A DNA stretch of 64,000 nt from NCBI RefSeq assembly GCF_003797775.2, contig NZ_CP060725.1, positions 2,536,001 through 2,600,000 on the forward strand. The letters are read 5' to 3'. Under the pieces are notes generated by a model. That model was not told the DNA's origin, searched no databases, and saw only the letters and a program-made list of their open reading frames with translations. The position numbers were made by a program, and so were the translations under genes. Shown in pieces: positions 43,471-53,039 of the stretch; within the stretch, counting starts at the first letter, position 1; each line of letters opens with the position of its first letter. This DNA is from Sphingopyxis sp. OPL5. Its GTDB lineage: Bacteria; Pseudomonadota; Alphaproteobacteria; Sphingomonadales; Sphingomonadaceae.

Positions 43471-44271
43471 TCAGTCGTCGATCGAGAAGGCGGCCGACAG
43501 CTCGAAGCGCGATCCCGGATGCGTTAGCCACGCGTGGCTAACGAGACGCGAATGGCTCCAGGTGCGGCGGGTCATGCGAAGCACCGGTTCGCCGTCCGAC
43601 AGCCCAAGCATGCTGTGGGTCTGCGCATCGGGCATCTCGGCCCGGACGCGGTGCTCGACGCGTTCGAGCGGCGCGGTGCGCGTCAGATATTCGTTCGGCG
43701 TCGTCTGCGTGAAGTCCATACTGCCATAATCGGGAGCCGCCGACGCGAGCACGAAGCGCTCCTCGAGCTGGATCGGGAATTCGGCCTCGTGATGCACTAT
43801 GATCGAATGGAACAGCTTTGTTCCGACCGGAACCTCGAGAAGCGCCGCCATTTCGGCATTGGCCCGAATCTCGTCATTCTGGACGACGCGCGCCCGATAC
43901 ACATGGCCGCGTTCCCGGATTTCTTCGGCAATATTGCGGATCTCGATCATCTGGCCGATCGGTTTCGGTTCGGCGATGAATGAGCCGCTACCGGCCCGGC
44001 GAACAACCACACCCGCGGCCTGAAGTTCACGGAGCGCCCGGTTCGCGGTCATCCGCGATACGTCGAATTGCTCGACGAGCTCGGATTCGGACGGCACGCG
44101 GTCGCCGGGTTTCAAATGACCATCGCGAACGGCGTCGCAAATGCTCTGCTTGATCGCGGCATAGAGCGGGGGCGCTGGGCCGTTGTTACTATCGGAGCTG
44201 CCATGGCCTGAGGGCGTCAAGCCATTTGCAGATTTTGATCCGCCAGCCGGCGAGCGCAAATTGGAATTCAT
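43471..44271 (-). CDS. HutC-type GntR-family regulator
   Basis: A 266-residue GntR/HutC regulator. The winged helix is GDRVPSESELVEQFDVSRMT then ANRALRELQAAGVV; the UTRA effector domain follows (IAEEIRERGHVY to the end). ATG 44271 is chosen; ATG 44322 would add 17 residues. No histidine-utilisation gene is nearby, so the histidine label is not safe. It lies 55 bp after arsH on the same strand. The gene contains a perfect 20-bp palindrome (43523-43542). Confidence 0.85.
   Translation of the reverse strand: MNSNLRSPAGGSKSANGLTPSGHGSSDSNNGPAPPLYAAIKQSICDAVRDGHLKPGDRVPSESELVEQFDVSRMTANRALRELQAAGVVVRRAGSGSFIAEPKPIGQMIEIRNIAEEIRERGHVYRARVVQNDEIRANAEMAALLEVPVGTKLFHSIIVHHEAEFPIQLEERFVLASAAPDYGSMDFTQTTPNEYLTRTAPLERVEHRVRAEMPDAQTHSMLGLSDGEPVLRMTRRTWSHSRLVSHAWLTHPGSRFELSAAFSIDD
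43523..43542. repeat. Perfect 20-bp palindrome inside the HutC-like gene
   Basis: GTTAGCCACGCGTGGCTAAC is fully self-complementary and encodes VSHAWLT-type residues near the C-terminus of the regulator. It lies about 60 bp after the convergent PepSY gene end. It could be an operator read by this or another regulator, or a DNA cruciform; chance is unlikely at 20 of 20 positions. Confidence 0.6.
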
Positions 44272-44326
44272 CACCCGTCTATACAGCTTCGGGCAAACAG
44301 AATCCAACCATCCCAATGACAAATGT

Positions 44327-45091
44327 CTAATCTGCTTTGGTCCCGGGCAACTGCGCCAATTCGGCGGGAGTCACGACAGGCTCCATGTGCTCCTTGCGCT
44401 CCGAATAGCGGTCGACGAGCTGATCGGCATGGCCGCGCGTGAGCACGGTGAAGCGCACCAGCTCCTCGGCGACATCGACAATCCGGTCATAATAGCTCGA
44501 CGGCAGCATGCGGCCCGCCTCGTCGAACTCGGCATAGGCCTTGGCGACGCTCGACTGGTTGGGAATGGTGATCATCCGCATCCAGCGGCCGAGGATGCGC
44601 AGCGTGTTGACACTATTGAACGATTGCGATCCCGCCGACACTTGCATCACCGCGAGCGTGCGGCCCTGCGTTGGGCGAAGCCCCTTATAGGCGAGCGGGA
44701 GGTGATCGACCTGTGCCTTCATGATGCCGGTGATCTGCCCGTGCCGCTCGGGGCTGCACCAGACCTGGCCTTCGGACCAGAGCGAATGCTGCCTGAGCTC
44801 CTCGACCGCCGGATGATCGTCGTCGGCGATCAGGTCGGGCAGCGGCAGGTCCGACGGATCGAAGATGCGCGTCTCGCAGCCGAACAGCTGGAGCAGGCGC
44901 GCGGTCTCCTCGACGACGAGCCGCGAATAGGAGCGTTCGCGCAGGCTCCCGTAGAGCAGGAGGATGCGCGGCGCGGGATCGAGTGGGCCGAGGCCGAGCG
45001 CGGGCTGCGACCGGATATATTCTGCGCTGAGCGCCGGAAGGTGATCGGGATCGGCGAGCGTGCGGAGGCGTGTGGAGACAGCGGGTATCAT
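44327..45091 (-). CDS. arsH: ArsH NADPH-dependent FMN oxidoreductase
   Basis: A 254-residue ArsH, an NADPH:FMN reductase that oxidises trivalent methylated and aromatic arsenicals. The flavodoxin-like FMN loop is [19 protein letters not shown] and the family block is [20 protein letters not shown] then L. Last gene of the inorganic ars operon, 2 bp after acr3. Length and motifs are typical. Confidence 0.95.
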   Translation of the reverse strand: MIPAVSTRLRTLADPDHLPALSAEYIRSQPALGLGPLDPAPRILLLYGSLRERSYSRLVVEETARLLQLFGCETRIFDPSDLPLPDLIADDDHPAVEELRQHSLWSEGQVWCSPERHGQITGIMKAQVDHLPLAYKGLRPTQGRTLAVMQVSAGSQSFNSVNTLRILGRWMRMITIPNQSSVAKAYAEFDEAGRMLPSSYYDRIVDVAEELVRFTVLTRGHADQLVDRYSERKEHMEPVVTPAELAQLPGTKAD

Positions 45092-45093
45092 GG

Positions 45094-46161
45094 TTATTCC
45101 TGTGCGGGCGTGCTCGCGGGAAACCAGCGGCGGCCGAGCCAGAAGGCGACGCTGACGAGCAGGATAAGGACGGGGACCTCGACCAGCGGTCCGATGACCG
45201 CGGCGAAAGCCACCGGCGACGCGAGCCCGAAGGCGGCGATCGCAACCGCGATCGCCAGCTCGAAATTATTGCCCGCAGCGGTGAAGGCGACCGCGGTCGT
45301 GCGCGGATAATCGGCCGCGATGAGCTTGCCCATCCAGAAGCTGATGAGAAACTGCACGACGAAATAGATGGTCAGCGGGATCGCGATCCGCACGACATCG
45401 CCGGGGATCGTGACGATCTCATTGCCCTTGAGACTGAACATCGCGACGATCGTGAACAGCAGGGCCATGAGCGTGATCGGTGCGATTTTCGGCAGGAAGC
45501 GCGTCTCGTACCACTCATTCCCCTTGGCGCGCGCCAGCGTCTTGCGCGTGAGATAGCCCGCAAGGAACGGGATGCCGAGATAGATGAGGACCGCCTCGGC
45601 GATCGTCCAGAAGCTGACGTCGATCACGCTGCCTTCGAGCCCGAACAGCGGCGGCAGGATGGTCAGGAAGAACCAGGCATAGACGCTGAAGAAAAGGATC
45701 TGGAAGATCGAGTTGAAGGCGACGAGCGCCGCAACATATTGATTGTCGCCCTTGGCGAGCTGGTTCCAGACGATCACCATCGCGATGCAGCGCGCGAGAC
45801 CGATCAGGATCAGCCCGGTCATATATTCGGGCTTGTCCGAGAGAAAGAGGACTGCGAGCCCAAACATCAGCACCGGACCGATGATCCAGTTCTGCACCAG
45901 CGAGATCGCAAGCACGCGCTTGTCCTCGAACACACGCGGCAGCTCGTCATAACGCACGCGCGCCAGCGGCGGATACATCATCAGAATAAGACCAATGGCG
46001 ATCGGAATATTGGTCGATCCGACCGACATCGCGTCGATCGCGGCGGGCAGGCCTGCGAACGTCGATCCAAGCAGGACACCCAACGCCATGGCGAGGAAGA
46101 TCCAAAGGGTGAGGTAGCGATCAAGGAACGACAGGCGTTCGCGCTTGGCGGGGGCTGACAT
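45094..46161 (-). CDS. acr3: ACR3-family arsenite efflux transporter
   Basis: A 355-residue, ten-helix ACR3 (often labelled arsB) arsenite exporter. The conserved TM4 cysteine is in [19 protein letters not shown], and the TM9 region has [20 protein letters not shown]. It expels As(III) formed by the two arsenate reductases encoded upstream. Followed by arsH with a 2-bp gap. Confidence 0.96.
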   Translation of the reverse strand: MSAPAKRERLSFLDRYLTLWIFLAMALGVLLGSTFAGLPAAIDAMSVGSTNIPIAIGLILMMYPPLARVRYDELPRVFEDKRVLAISLVQNWIIGPVLMFGLAVLFLSDKPEYMTGLILIGLARCIAMVIVWNQLAKGDNQYVAALVAFNSIFQILFFSVYAWFFLTILPPLFGLEGSVIDVSFWTIAEAVLIYLGIPFLAGYLTRKTLARAKGNEWYETRFLPKIAPITLMALLFTIVAMFSLKGNEIVTIPGDVVRIAIPLTIYFVVQFLISFWMGKLIAADYPRTTAVAFTAAGNNFELAIAVAIAAFGLASPVAFAAVIGPLVEVPVLILLVSVAFWLGRRWFPASTPAQE

Positions 46162-46171
46162 GGCGATCCTC

Positions 46172-46603
46172 TCAGCGCTGGATAAGGTTGCCGTCGGCGT
46201 CGACGACCTGTTCGCCGTCTTCCTTGGCGAAGGCGCCGAGCTGGGCCGCCGGAAGGAGGTCGAGCACGACTTCGGAGGGGCGGCAGAGCTTGACGCCGAG
46301 CGGCGACACGACGAGCGGCCGGTTGATGAGCACGGGGTGCGCCATCATGGCATCGACGAGTTCGACATCGCTCAGTGCCGGATTGTCCAAGCCCAGTTCG
46401 GCGAACGGCGTTCCCTTCTCGCGAAGAAGGGAACGCGGCGTGATACCGACCCGGTCGATCAGCTGTTCGAGCAGCGCCCTTGCGGGCGGCGTCTTCAGAT
46501 ATTCGACGACATGCGGTTCGATCCCGGCATTGCGGATCATCGCGAGGGTGTTGCGCGACGTGCCGCATTCGGGATTATGATAGATGACGATGTCGGTGGT
46601 CAT
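46172..46603 (-). CDS. arsC: Glutaredoxin-type arsenate reductase
   Basis: A 143-residue ArsC of the Grx/ArsC (Spx-fold) class. The catalytic Cys13 is in [11 protein letters not shown] and the arginines that bind arsenate are in [19 protein letters not shown]. Reduces As(V) to As(III) with glutathione/glutaredoxin. Overlaps the preceding low-molecular-weight reductase by 4 bp. Confidence 0.94.
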   Translation of the reverse strand: MTTDIVIYHNPECGTSRNTLAMIRNAGIEPHVVEYLKTPPARALLEQLIDRVGITPRSLLREKGTPFAELGLDNPALSDVELVDAMMAHPVLINRPLVVSPLGVKLCRPSEVVLDLLPAAQLGAFAKEDGEQVVDADGNLIQR

Positions 46604-47121
46604 TCCGCCGACTCCGCCTGGTTGCTGGCACCGGCGGCGCGGCCGATTTCTTTGAGCTTTCGCTCCATCGCCATCTCGTCGATGCTGCCGTGCGGCAGCG
46701 CGAGAAACAGCGAGATACGGTTCTGTAGATAATGCAGCGCATGTTCGAATGCTACACGCTGACCGGGACCGTCAACCGCGGCAGGGTCTTCGATGCCCCA
46801 ATGCGCGCTCATCGGGTTGCCCGGCCAGATCGGGCAGGTTTCGCCAGCCGCATTGTCGCAGACGGTGAAGATGAAGTCGAAAGCGGGGCTTCCAGGACCG
46901 GAGAATTCGTCCCAGCTCTTCGAGCGCAGATCTTTCGTCTCGAAACCAAGCTCGTCGAGAAGCGACAGCGCCTGTGGGTGGACATCTCCCTTGGGAAAGC
47001 TCCCCGCGCTGTAAGCATGGAAGCGCCCCTCTCCTAGCCGGTTCATCAGGGCTTCTGCTAGAATCGAGCGTGCGCTGTTGCCCGTGCAAAGAAACAGCAC
47101 TTTGTAAGTCTTGTCGGTCAT
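46600..47121 (-). CDS. arsC: Low-molecular-weight phosphatase-type arsenate reductase
   Basis: A 173-residue protein of the LMW tyrosine phosphatase fold. The P-loop is Cys12-TGNSAR18; the redox pair lies in VCDNAAGETCPIWPG, as in thioredoxin-coupled ArsC. This is a second arsenate reductase, unrelated to the Grx-type one next to it. ATG 47121 is chosen because AAGGAG lies 6 bases upstream; the ATG at 47127 touches that site. Second gene after arsR. Confidence 0.9.
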   Translation of the reverse strand: MTDKTYKVLFLCTGNSARSILAEALMNRLGEGRFHAYSAGSFPKGDVHPQALSLLDELGFETKDLRSKSWDEFSGPGSPAFDFIFTVCDNAAGETCPIWPGNPMSAHWGIEDPAAVDGPGQRVAFEHALHYLQNRISLFLALPHGSIDEMAMERKLKEIGRAAGASNQAESAE

Positions 47122-47216
47122 CGGCATCTCCTTAATCGCTGCAATGCGCCGAAATGCGCGTTTTGAAAGTCGTTCAGATAATTGTTGGCGTTAGACGTGC
47201 GCTGCCAAAGCATGCC

Positions 47217-47546
47217 TCAACTGCACGCTAGTTCGGCGAGCAGCGGCTCGCAGAGCTCGGCTCTCCCCTGGCAGCAATCCTTGGCGAGAAAGAGCATCAA
47301 GCCCCGAAGCGCATCGATTTCGGCCCGCTGGATAATATGCCGGCCGCGCTTTTCCGACTTCACCAAGCCGGCTTTTGCCAAGACTGCGAGATGTGTGGAG
47401 AAGGTGCTTTGAGACAGCCCTGACGCTTCGACGAGTTGACCAGTCGAAAGCCCCTCGGGTTCGCTCTGAACCAGCAACCGAAAGGCCTCAAGCCGAGTGG
47501 GATGGGCCAACGCGGCGAGAATGGGCAGGGCAGAATCGGACAACAT
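47217..47546 (-). CDS. arsR: ArsR/SmtB-family arsenite repressor
   Basis: A 109-residue ArsR heading the inorganic ars operon. The recognition region is SGLSQSTFSTHLAVLAKAGL (42-61). The sensor is C-terminal: Cys91-Cys92 and Cys99, with Cys108, again the Acidithiobacillus-type site. It differs clearly from the repressor at 1861, so the two ars modules are probably regulated separately. The dyad at 47549-47564 just before the gene is the likely operator. Confidence 0.93.
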   Translation of the reverse strand: MLSDSALPILAALAHPTRLEAFRLLVQSEPEGLSTGQLVEASGLSQSTFSTHLAVLAKAGLVKSEKRGRHIIQRAEIDALRGLMLFLAKDCCQGRAELCEPLLAELACS

Positions 47547-47548
47547 GG

Positions 47549-47564
47549 ATCGGTATTATCCGAT
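47549..47564. promoter_or_regulatory. Putative operator of the inorganic ars operon
   Basis: ATCGG-TATTAT-CCGAT is a perfect inverted repeat 2 bp upstream of the arsR start codon; further ATCGA/TCGAT words follow to 47615. Position fits an autoregulatory ArsR site. Confidence 0.5.
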
Positions 47565-47750
47565 GCTTTCGATGGCGTCAAATTGCATCGAGAATTGTCG
47601 ATGGTTATGGTCGATCGATCATCCGGCTGCGGGGCGCTGCGTATGACGTTAGCGACGGCGGGCCGTCGGTCGTACCGAAAAATCGGCGGCTGAGAGTAAG
47701 CCGATGTCGCCGACATCGCCGCTACTGCGCCCGACCTGGCGCCACCAATA

Positions 47751-49241
47751 TCATCGCTCCCGCACTTTGAGCTCAGTCCCGGCGTAATGTTGTGGACGTA
47801 TCGCGATGTTCCTGCTGGTCTTGCGACCAGCGGCGCTCATGAACGTAACCTCGACTGTTATGGGCGCGGTCGATGCAAGGCCGAAGTGAAGCGGCTGTGT
47901 CCCTTGCGCGTTATAGCCCCCACCGGTCGAGACCTGGCGCGTCGCGAGAATCTTGCCCGCGGCGTCGTAGAGCCGCACTTCTGCGCCCATCCTCGTGAAG
48001 CGCCCGGCCTTGTCGAGGACGCGGACGGCGAGGCCGCGGCGAGCCGCCGCCTTGCCGAGATCATTGTGGAACAGGAAGTGGCCGCCGGTGTCGGTGTAAC
48101 CGCGGGTCACCGACAGATCGAGCGCACCGTCACGATCATAGTCGATCCACTGGACACCGTGATCGGCGACGTTGAGCATGGAGTCCGGGGTCAGGATATT
48201 GGCAAAGCCCTCGCCGCCGAGATTTCGGTAGAGCCGGTTCGCCGGCTGCTGCTGACCCGACTTGCCGGTGTAGGCGGTAACGAAAAGATCGAGCCAGCCG
48301 TCATTGTCGAAATCACCCCATGCCGCACCGACGGCATGATTGTCCTCAGCGAGGCCGAGGCGCGGCGCGACGTCCTCGAAGCGTCCGTCGCCTTTGTTGC
48401 GGTAGAGGATGTTGACGCCGTAGCTCGTGACGAACAGATCGAGTTCGCCATCATTGTCATAGTCACCGACCGCGCAGCCGACGCTGCCGTCTTCGGTCGG
48501 ACGGCCCGGGCGGTCCATGCCGAGCGCGGGAGCGACATCGACGAAGCGGTCGCCATCATTGCGCCACAGCGCGTCGGTCGCGCCGGCCTGGTTGGCGAGG
48601 AAGAGGTCGAGATCGCCATCGCGGTCGTAATCGAGCCAGCAGGCACCGACGGTTGGCCGCGGGTCGTCGCCCGCCTGCGCGGCGCCGACGCGCACGAAGC
48701 GGCCCGCGTCCTGGCGGAACAGACCATTGGGGCCGGCGCGGTCGGAAGCAAAAAGATCGAGGTCGCCATCGTTGTCGTAATCGACCCAGCTTGATTGCCG
48801 CGCCGAACGGCCGGGCGCGACGGGATCGAGATCCTGGGCGACGAAGCGGCGGCCAGTCTCATTGCGAAACAGGAGATTGGCTTCGGTCGCCTTGGTGGCG
48901 CCGGCGTAGAGATCGAACCAGCCATCGCCGTCATAGTCGCCCCATGACAGCCCGCGCATTTCGGCGCCGGAGACAGGAAGGCCCACGGCGGGTCCGATGT
49001 TGGCGAAGTTGCCGCGATCATTGCGGTAGAGTCGAATCTCCCCGCTCTTGATCGACACCGCGAGGTCGAGATCGCCATCACGGTCGAAATCGGCCCAACT
49101 GTTCGACAGCGAGCCGGGAACGCTGAAGTCCGCCGGCTGCACCGGCGTAAAGGCGGGTTCGGTCGTCCCGGCCGCCCCGCCGCCGGCAATGCCGGTCGAC
49201 AGGACGGCCCAGGACAGGATCCGCATCAGTTCATCGCGCAT
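47751..49241 (-). CDS. FG-GAP/VCBS-repeat protein with ASPIC/UnbV C-terminus
   Basis: A 496-residue exported protein (hydrophobic leader, residues 5-25). Seven DxDxDGxxDL repeats (for example DFDRDGDLDL, DYDNDGELDLF) build a calcium-binding beta-propeller; residues 415-480 form the ASPIC/UnbV domain (RMGAEVRLYDAAGKILATRQ). Such proteins are found next to TonB/SusC-like receptors but their function is unknown; surface binding of substrate is likely. It follows the TonB receptor by 27 bp on the same strand, so the two are one operon. Confidence 0.9.
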   Translation of the reverse strand: MRDELMRILSWAVLSTGIAGGGAAGTTEPAFTPVQPADFSVPGSLSNSWADFDRDGDLDLAVSIKSGEIRLYRNDRGNFANIGPAVGLPVSGAEMRGLSWGDYDGDGWFDLYAGATKATEANLLFRNETGRRFVAQDLDPVAPGRSARQSSWVDYDNDGDLDLFASDRAGPNGLFRQDAGRFVRVGAAQAGDDPRPTVGACWLDYDRDGDLDLFLANQAGATDALWRNDGDRFVDVAPALGMDRPGRPTEDGSVGCAVGDYDNDGELDLFVTSYGVNILYRNKGDGRFEDVAPRLGLAEDNHAVGAAWGDFDNDGWLDLFVTAYTGKSGQQQPANRLYRNLGGEGFANILTPDSMLNVADHGVQWIDYDRDGALDLSVTRGYTDTGGHFLFHNDLGKAAARRGLAVRVLDKAGRFTRMGAEVRLYDAAGKILATRQVSTGGGYNAQGTQPLHFGLASTAPITVEVTFMSAAGRKTSRNIAIRPQHYAGTELKVRER

Positions 49242-49268
49242 GATGCGGACTCCAGTGGTTGGTTCAGG

Positions 49269-51743
49269 TCAGAAATCGAGCGAGATCCGGCCATAATAGT
49301 AGCCGCCATATTGCCCGAACGGTCCGGCGCCATAGGGCGCGAGCCCGATGGTGTTGGCGATGGTCGTGCGGTCGGGATAGACGTCGAAGATGTTATAGGC
49401 GCCCGCTGCGACCCGCAACTTCTCGGTCACGCCATAGGACACTTCGAGATCGGTGATCCACTTGGCGCCGAAGCTCTGGTCGTTGACGGGAAGGCCACCG
49501 ACGAGATTGTCGAGCGACTTGAACTTGTCGTAGCGGGTTTCCTTCACGTTGATGGTGAAAGGCCCGGACTCGAAGTTGGCGCCGAGGATGAGCTTGGTCT
49601 TGGGGGTCGAGGTGAACCAGCCCTGGGTACGCCGGTCGAACAGGGTCAGGCCGAGGCCCGCGAGTTGGCTCGGGTTGGCGGCGATCTTCTTGATGTCGGT
49701 ATCATTATAGTTGAACCCGACGCTCGTGCGCAGGCGTCCGGCGCTGCCGACGTCGAACGCATAGGTGCCGACGACATCGACGCCCCGCGTGCGGGTGTCG
49801 ACGGCGTTGGTGAAGAAGCGCACCGACTGGTCGCCCGAAAAGCCGTTGGCGATCAGGATATTCCGGATACCCGTTCCCGACAACAGGCCGGTGAGGGTGA
49901 TGCGGTCGTCGAGATCGATCTGATAGGCATCGACCGAGAGCGAGAGACCCGCCGCCGGCGTCAGCGTGAAGCCGAGGCTGAAGTTCTTCGACTTTTCGGG
50001 TTTGAGCGGCTGCGCCCCGAGCGCCTGCGCCACCGCCGAGTTCGTCTTCACGATCTTGGTAAGGACCGGGATATAGACTCCGCCGACGAGGTTGATCGAC
50101 GTCGAGGTCTGCGCGAAGTCCTGCTGCGCGAGCGAGGGCGCTCGGAAGCCGTTGCTGAACGCGCCGCGAAGCGCGAGCCAGTCGGTCAATTCATAGCGCG
50201 CGCTCACCTTGCCGCTAAAGACGCTGCCCGAACTGTCGTCGAAATGCTCAAAGCGCCCTGCCGCGGTGACGAGGAAGCGCGGGCTGACGTCGAGCGCGAG
50301 ATCGACATAGCCCGCCCAGATGTTGCGATTGATATTGGCCGCATCTTCGGGGGTTACTACGATCGCGCCCTGCGCGCCGACCTGGGCCGGGCGCCCGGCG
50401 AGCGGTCCGGTCGGATAGAAATATCCGCCGTTGCGGTAGCTGTCCACGTCGAGCGGCTTGGTCACGTAGGATTCGTAGCGGTATTCCGCACCAAGCGAGA
50501 CCTGCAGCGCCGTGTCGCCGCCGAATTCGACCCGCCGGGTGAGGTCGAGATTGTTCGTCCACTGGTCGAACGCCGAACTGAAGGTCTTGAATTCGGTCGG
50601 GCTCGACGGGCCGATAGAGGCGTTGAGCGTATTGTCTGCGCCATTCTCGGCATAGTTGCGCCCGTAGGTGCTGCTGAGATCGATGTTCCAGCCCGCAGTT
50701 TCGCCGCGCAGGCCGCCGGTGAACTGGAAGTCGGTTTCCTTCAGCGTGTAGAAGGGTGAGAAACCGTCAGGATAGATCTCTATGATATTCTGGTTGCTGT
50801 TCGGTCGGCGGCCGGCCTGGCCGACGCTCGCGTCGCGATAACCGAACGTTCCGTCTGAATAAAATGTGACATTACCGAGCGGCAGCACGAGCGTCTGCGC
50901 GACCTTGACGTCCTTCACGTCGGGGAGGCCGCCGAGATAGGTGCGGCGGTTGGCGGTGAGTTCGCGCGGATCGGCCGCGCCGCCGGGCAGCGGGAAGTAG
51001 AGCGCGCCCGTGACGTCGGTGTTGCGGACGGCCGCCTTCGCCTTCTTGCCTTCGACCGAGAGGGTGAACGAGCCGCCGTCGCCGATCGCAAAGCCGTGCG
51101 AGACGCTGCCCGAGATCGTCTCGCCGTCGCTGCCGCTGCCATCGCGACCATAGCGCTGGCCGGCCTCGATCGACGCCTTGCCGCCCGAATCGTTGGTCTT
51201 CAGGATGACGTTGATCACGCCCGCGATCGCGTCTGAACCATATTGCGCCGAAGCGCCGTCGCGCAGCACTTCGATGCGCTCGATAGCGCTCGACGGGATG
51301 AGATCGAGATCGACCGGGTTGCCGCCTTGCGACGTCGCGCCCGAGTTGAAGTCGATGATCGAGCTGTTGTGGCGGCGCTTGCCGTTTACGAGCACGAGCA
51401 CATGAACGCCCGAGAGGCCGCGCAGCCCGGCGGGGCGTGTCAGGCTGTTGAACGACGAGCTGCCGACCGTCGTAGACTGGAAGGACGGCACGAGCTGGGT
51501 TAGCGCATCGCGCAGCTGCATACCGCCGCCGAGCTTCTCGAGGTCTTCGCCGCCGATCACGTCGATCGGGGTCGGACTCGAAATCACGGTGCGGCCTGGG
51601 CCGCGGGTGCCGGTGACGATGATCTCGGACTGGGACGCCGTTTCGCCAGCGTCGTCGGCGGCGGTATCCTGCGCGAAAGCGGGCATGGACATGGCGGCGG
51701 CGACACAGGACGCCCCCACCAGCAGTCTCGTATATGTTTTCAT
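49269..51743 (-). CDS. TonB-dependent receptor paired with ASPIC/UnbV protein
   Basis: An 824-residue TonB receptor. Signal peptide ends PAFAQDT; the box is SEIIVTGTRGPGRTVISSPT; the plug contains LRGLSGVHVLVLVNGKRRHN and EVLRDGASAQYGSDAIAGVI; the barrel ends YYYGRISLDF. ATG 51743 is preferred over 51761 because TAGGAG stands at the correct distance. Transcribed ahead of the FG-GAP gene. Receptors with the SGVHVLVLVNGKRRH type of plug import peptides or glycans; cargo not known. Confidence 0.92.
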   Translation of the reverse strand: MKTYTRLLVGASCVAAAMSMPAFAQDTAADDAGETASQSEIIVTGTRGPGRTVISSPTPIDVIGGEDLEKLGGGMQLRDALTQLVPSFQSTTVGSSSFNSLTRPAGLRGLSGVHVLVLVNGKRRHNSSIIDFNSGATSQGGNPVDLDLIPSSAIERIEVLRDGASAQYGSDAIAGVINVILKTNDSGGKASIEAGQRYGRDGSGSDGETISGSVSHGFAIGDGGSFTLSVEGKKAKAAVRNTDVTGALYFPLPGGAADPRELTANRRTYLGGLPDVKDVKVAQTLVLPLGNVTFYSDGTFGYRDASVGQAGRRPNSNQNIIEIYPDGFSPFYTLKETDFQFTGGLRGETAGWNIDLSSTYGRNYAENGADNTLNASIGPSSPTEFKTFSSAFDQWTNNLDLTRRVEFGGDTALQVSLGAEYRYESYVTKPLDVDSYRNGGYFYPTGPLAGRPAQVGAQGAIVVTPEDAANINRNIWAGYVDLALDVSPRFLVTAAGRFEHFDDSSGSVFSGKVSARYELTDWLALRGAFSNGFRAPSLAQQDFAQTSTSINLVGGVYIPVLTKIVKTNSAVAQALGAQPLKPEKSKNFSLGFTLTPAAGLSLSVDAYQIDLDDRITLTGLLSGTGIRNILIANGFSGDQSVRFFTNAVDTRTRGVDVVGTYAFDVGSAGRLRTSVGFNYNDTDIKKIAANPSQLAGLGLTLFDRRTQGWFTSTPKTKLILGANFESGPFTINVKETRYDKFKSLDNLVGGLPVNDQSFGAKWITDLEVSYGVTEKLRVAAGAYNIFDVYPDRTTIANTIGLAPYGAGPFGQYGGYYYGRISLDF

Positions 51744-51819
51744 GGTCTTGCTCCTAAACACGGTAAAATGTTCCCCCGATTGAACCTGCTGTTTTTTCGT
51801 TTTTCGCCGGTTTCGGCGC

Positions 51820-53025
51820 TTATCCTGCGGCCCTCAACTTGCGCTGCGGCGCGGCGGTGTCCTGCGAAAGGGTGTCGAGCCCTTGCCGCAAATCTGCGAT
51901 GAGGTCATCCACCCTTTCGAGCCCGATGTGCAATCTTAGCAAGGGCCCGGGATAGTTGAGCTTGTGAGTCCGGGCCTTGAGCTGCGGGTCGACCGGAATG
52001 GCGAGGCTCTCGTACCCGCCCCAGCTGAAGCCGAGGCCGAAAAGTTCGAGCCGCTCGACCATCGCTGCGACCGCCAATTCGGATGCGGGGTGGAGAACCG
52101 CGCCGATCAGGCCGCATATGCCGGTGAAGTCGCGCTTCCAGACCGCGTGGCCGGGATCGCTCGGCAGCGCCGGGCACATGACCGAGTGAACTTCGGGTTG
52201 GTGCTCGAGCCATTGGGCGACCTGGAGCGCCGCGGCGCCATGATGGGCGAGGCGTGTATGGAGCGTGCGCAGGCCGCGGATCGCCATATAGGCATCGTCG
52301 GGCGACACCGCCCAGCCGGTCTCATAGCTCGACGCCGCAAGCAGATCGGCGGCGGGCCCCTTGGCCGCGGCGAGCCCCATGAACACGTCCGAATGGCCGC
52401 AGACATATTTGGTGAGCGACTGGATGCTGACATCGACGCCATGGTCGAGCGGCTTGAACAAAACGCCCGCCGACCAGGTGTTGTCGATCACCGTCATGAT
52501 CCCGGCCTCCCTCGCCATCGCGGCGATGGCGGGAATGTCCTGCATCTCGAACGTCAGCGAACCCGGCGATTCGAGGAATATCACGCGAGTTGCGGGCGTG
52601 ATCATCGCGCGGATCGTCTCGGCACTGTCGGCGGGATCGAAATAGCGCGCGGTGACGCCGTACCGCGCGAGCGTACCGGCGAGGAAGCGCCGGGTCGGAT
52701 TATACACGGTGTCGCACGCCAGCACTTCGTCGCCCGCGGACAGCAACGCGAGCAAGGTGCCGGTGATCGCGGTGAGGCCCGAGGGATAGATGAATGCCTC
52801 GTCGGCACTTTCGAGGTCGCGAAGCGCATCGCGCAATGTCCGCTGGGTCGAGAGGCCGACACGACCATAGGTCACCTTGCCGCCATCGTAGAGCGCTTCG
52901 CAGCTTGGCAGGAGCACGGTCGATCCGCGCTGGATGACTGGGCCCGGCGTCCGCTGGAGCGCGTCGCACGGACTGTCGCCGTGGATCAGCCGCGTCTGCT
53001 CGTGAACCGTGCTGCAAAGCGTCAT
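51820..53025 (-). CDS. metC: Cystathionine beta-lyase-like PLP enzyme
   Basis: A 401-residue Cys/Met-metabolism PLP enzyme. The PLP lysine is in QSLTKYVCGHSD (STK-type motif) with DNTWSAGVLF ahead of it. This is the MetC-type beta-C-S-lyase form, releasing a thiol, pyruvate and ammonia through 2-aminoacrylate. It lies between the ECF sigma gene (14 bp away) and the TonB receptor on the same strand. The isolated setting, away from methionine genes, suggests catabolism of an imported S-conjugate rather than biosynthesis (inference). Confidence 0.88.
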   Translation of the reverse strand: MTLCSTVHEQTRLIHGDSPCDALQRTPGPVIQRGSTVLLPSCEALYDGGKVTYGRVGLSTQRTLRDALRDLESADEAFIYPSGLTAITGTLLALLSAGDEVLACDTVYNPTRRFLAGTLARYGVTARYFDPADSAETIRAMITPATRVIFLESPGSLTFEMQDIPAIAAMAREAGIMTVIDNTWSAGVLFKPLDHGVDVSIQSLTKYVCGHSDVFMGLAAAKGPAADLLAASSYETGWAVSPDDAYMAIRGLRTLHTRLAHHGAAALQVAQWLEHQPEVHSVMCPALPSDPGHAVWKRDFTGICGLIGAVLHPASELAVAAMVERLELFGLGFSWGGYESLAIPVDPQLKARTHKLNYPGPLLRLHIGLERVDDLIADLRQGLDTLSQDTAAPQRKLRAAG

Positions 53026-53039
53026 GTATCTTTTCTTTC

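Noticed and set aside
43471-44271. Histidine-utilisation repressor as a firm function
   Set aside because: No hutU, hutH, hutI or hutG gene is in the window, so only the family label is kept.
51785-51819. Terminator after the metC-like gene (CGCCG-N4-CGGCG with a T-run)
   Set aside because: The T-run is on the wrong side for the minus-strand gene, and no plus-strand gene ends there.
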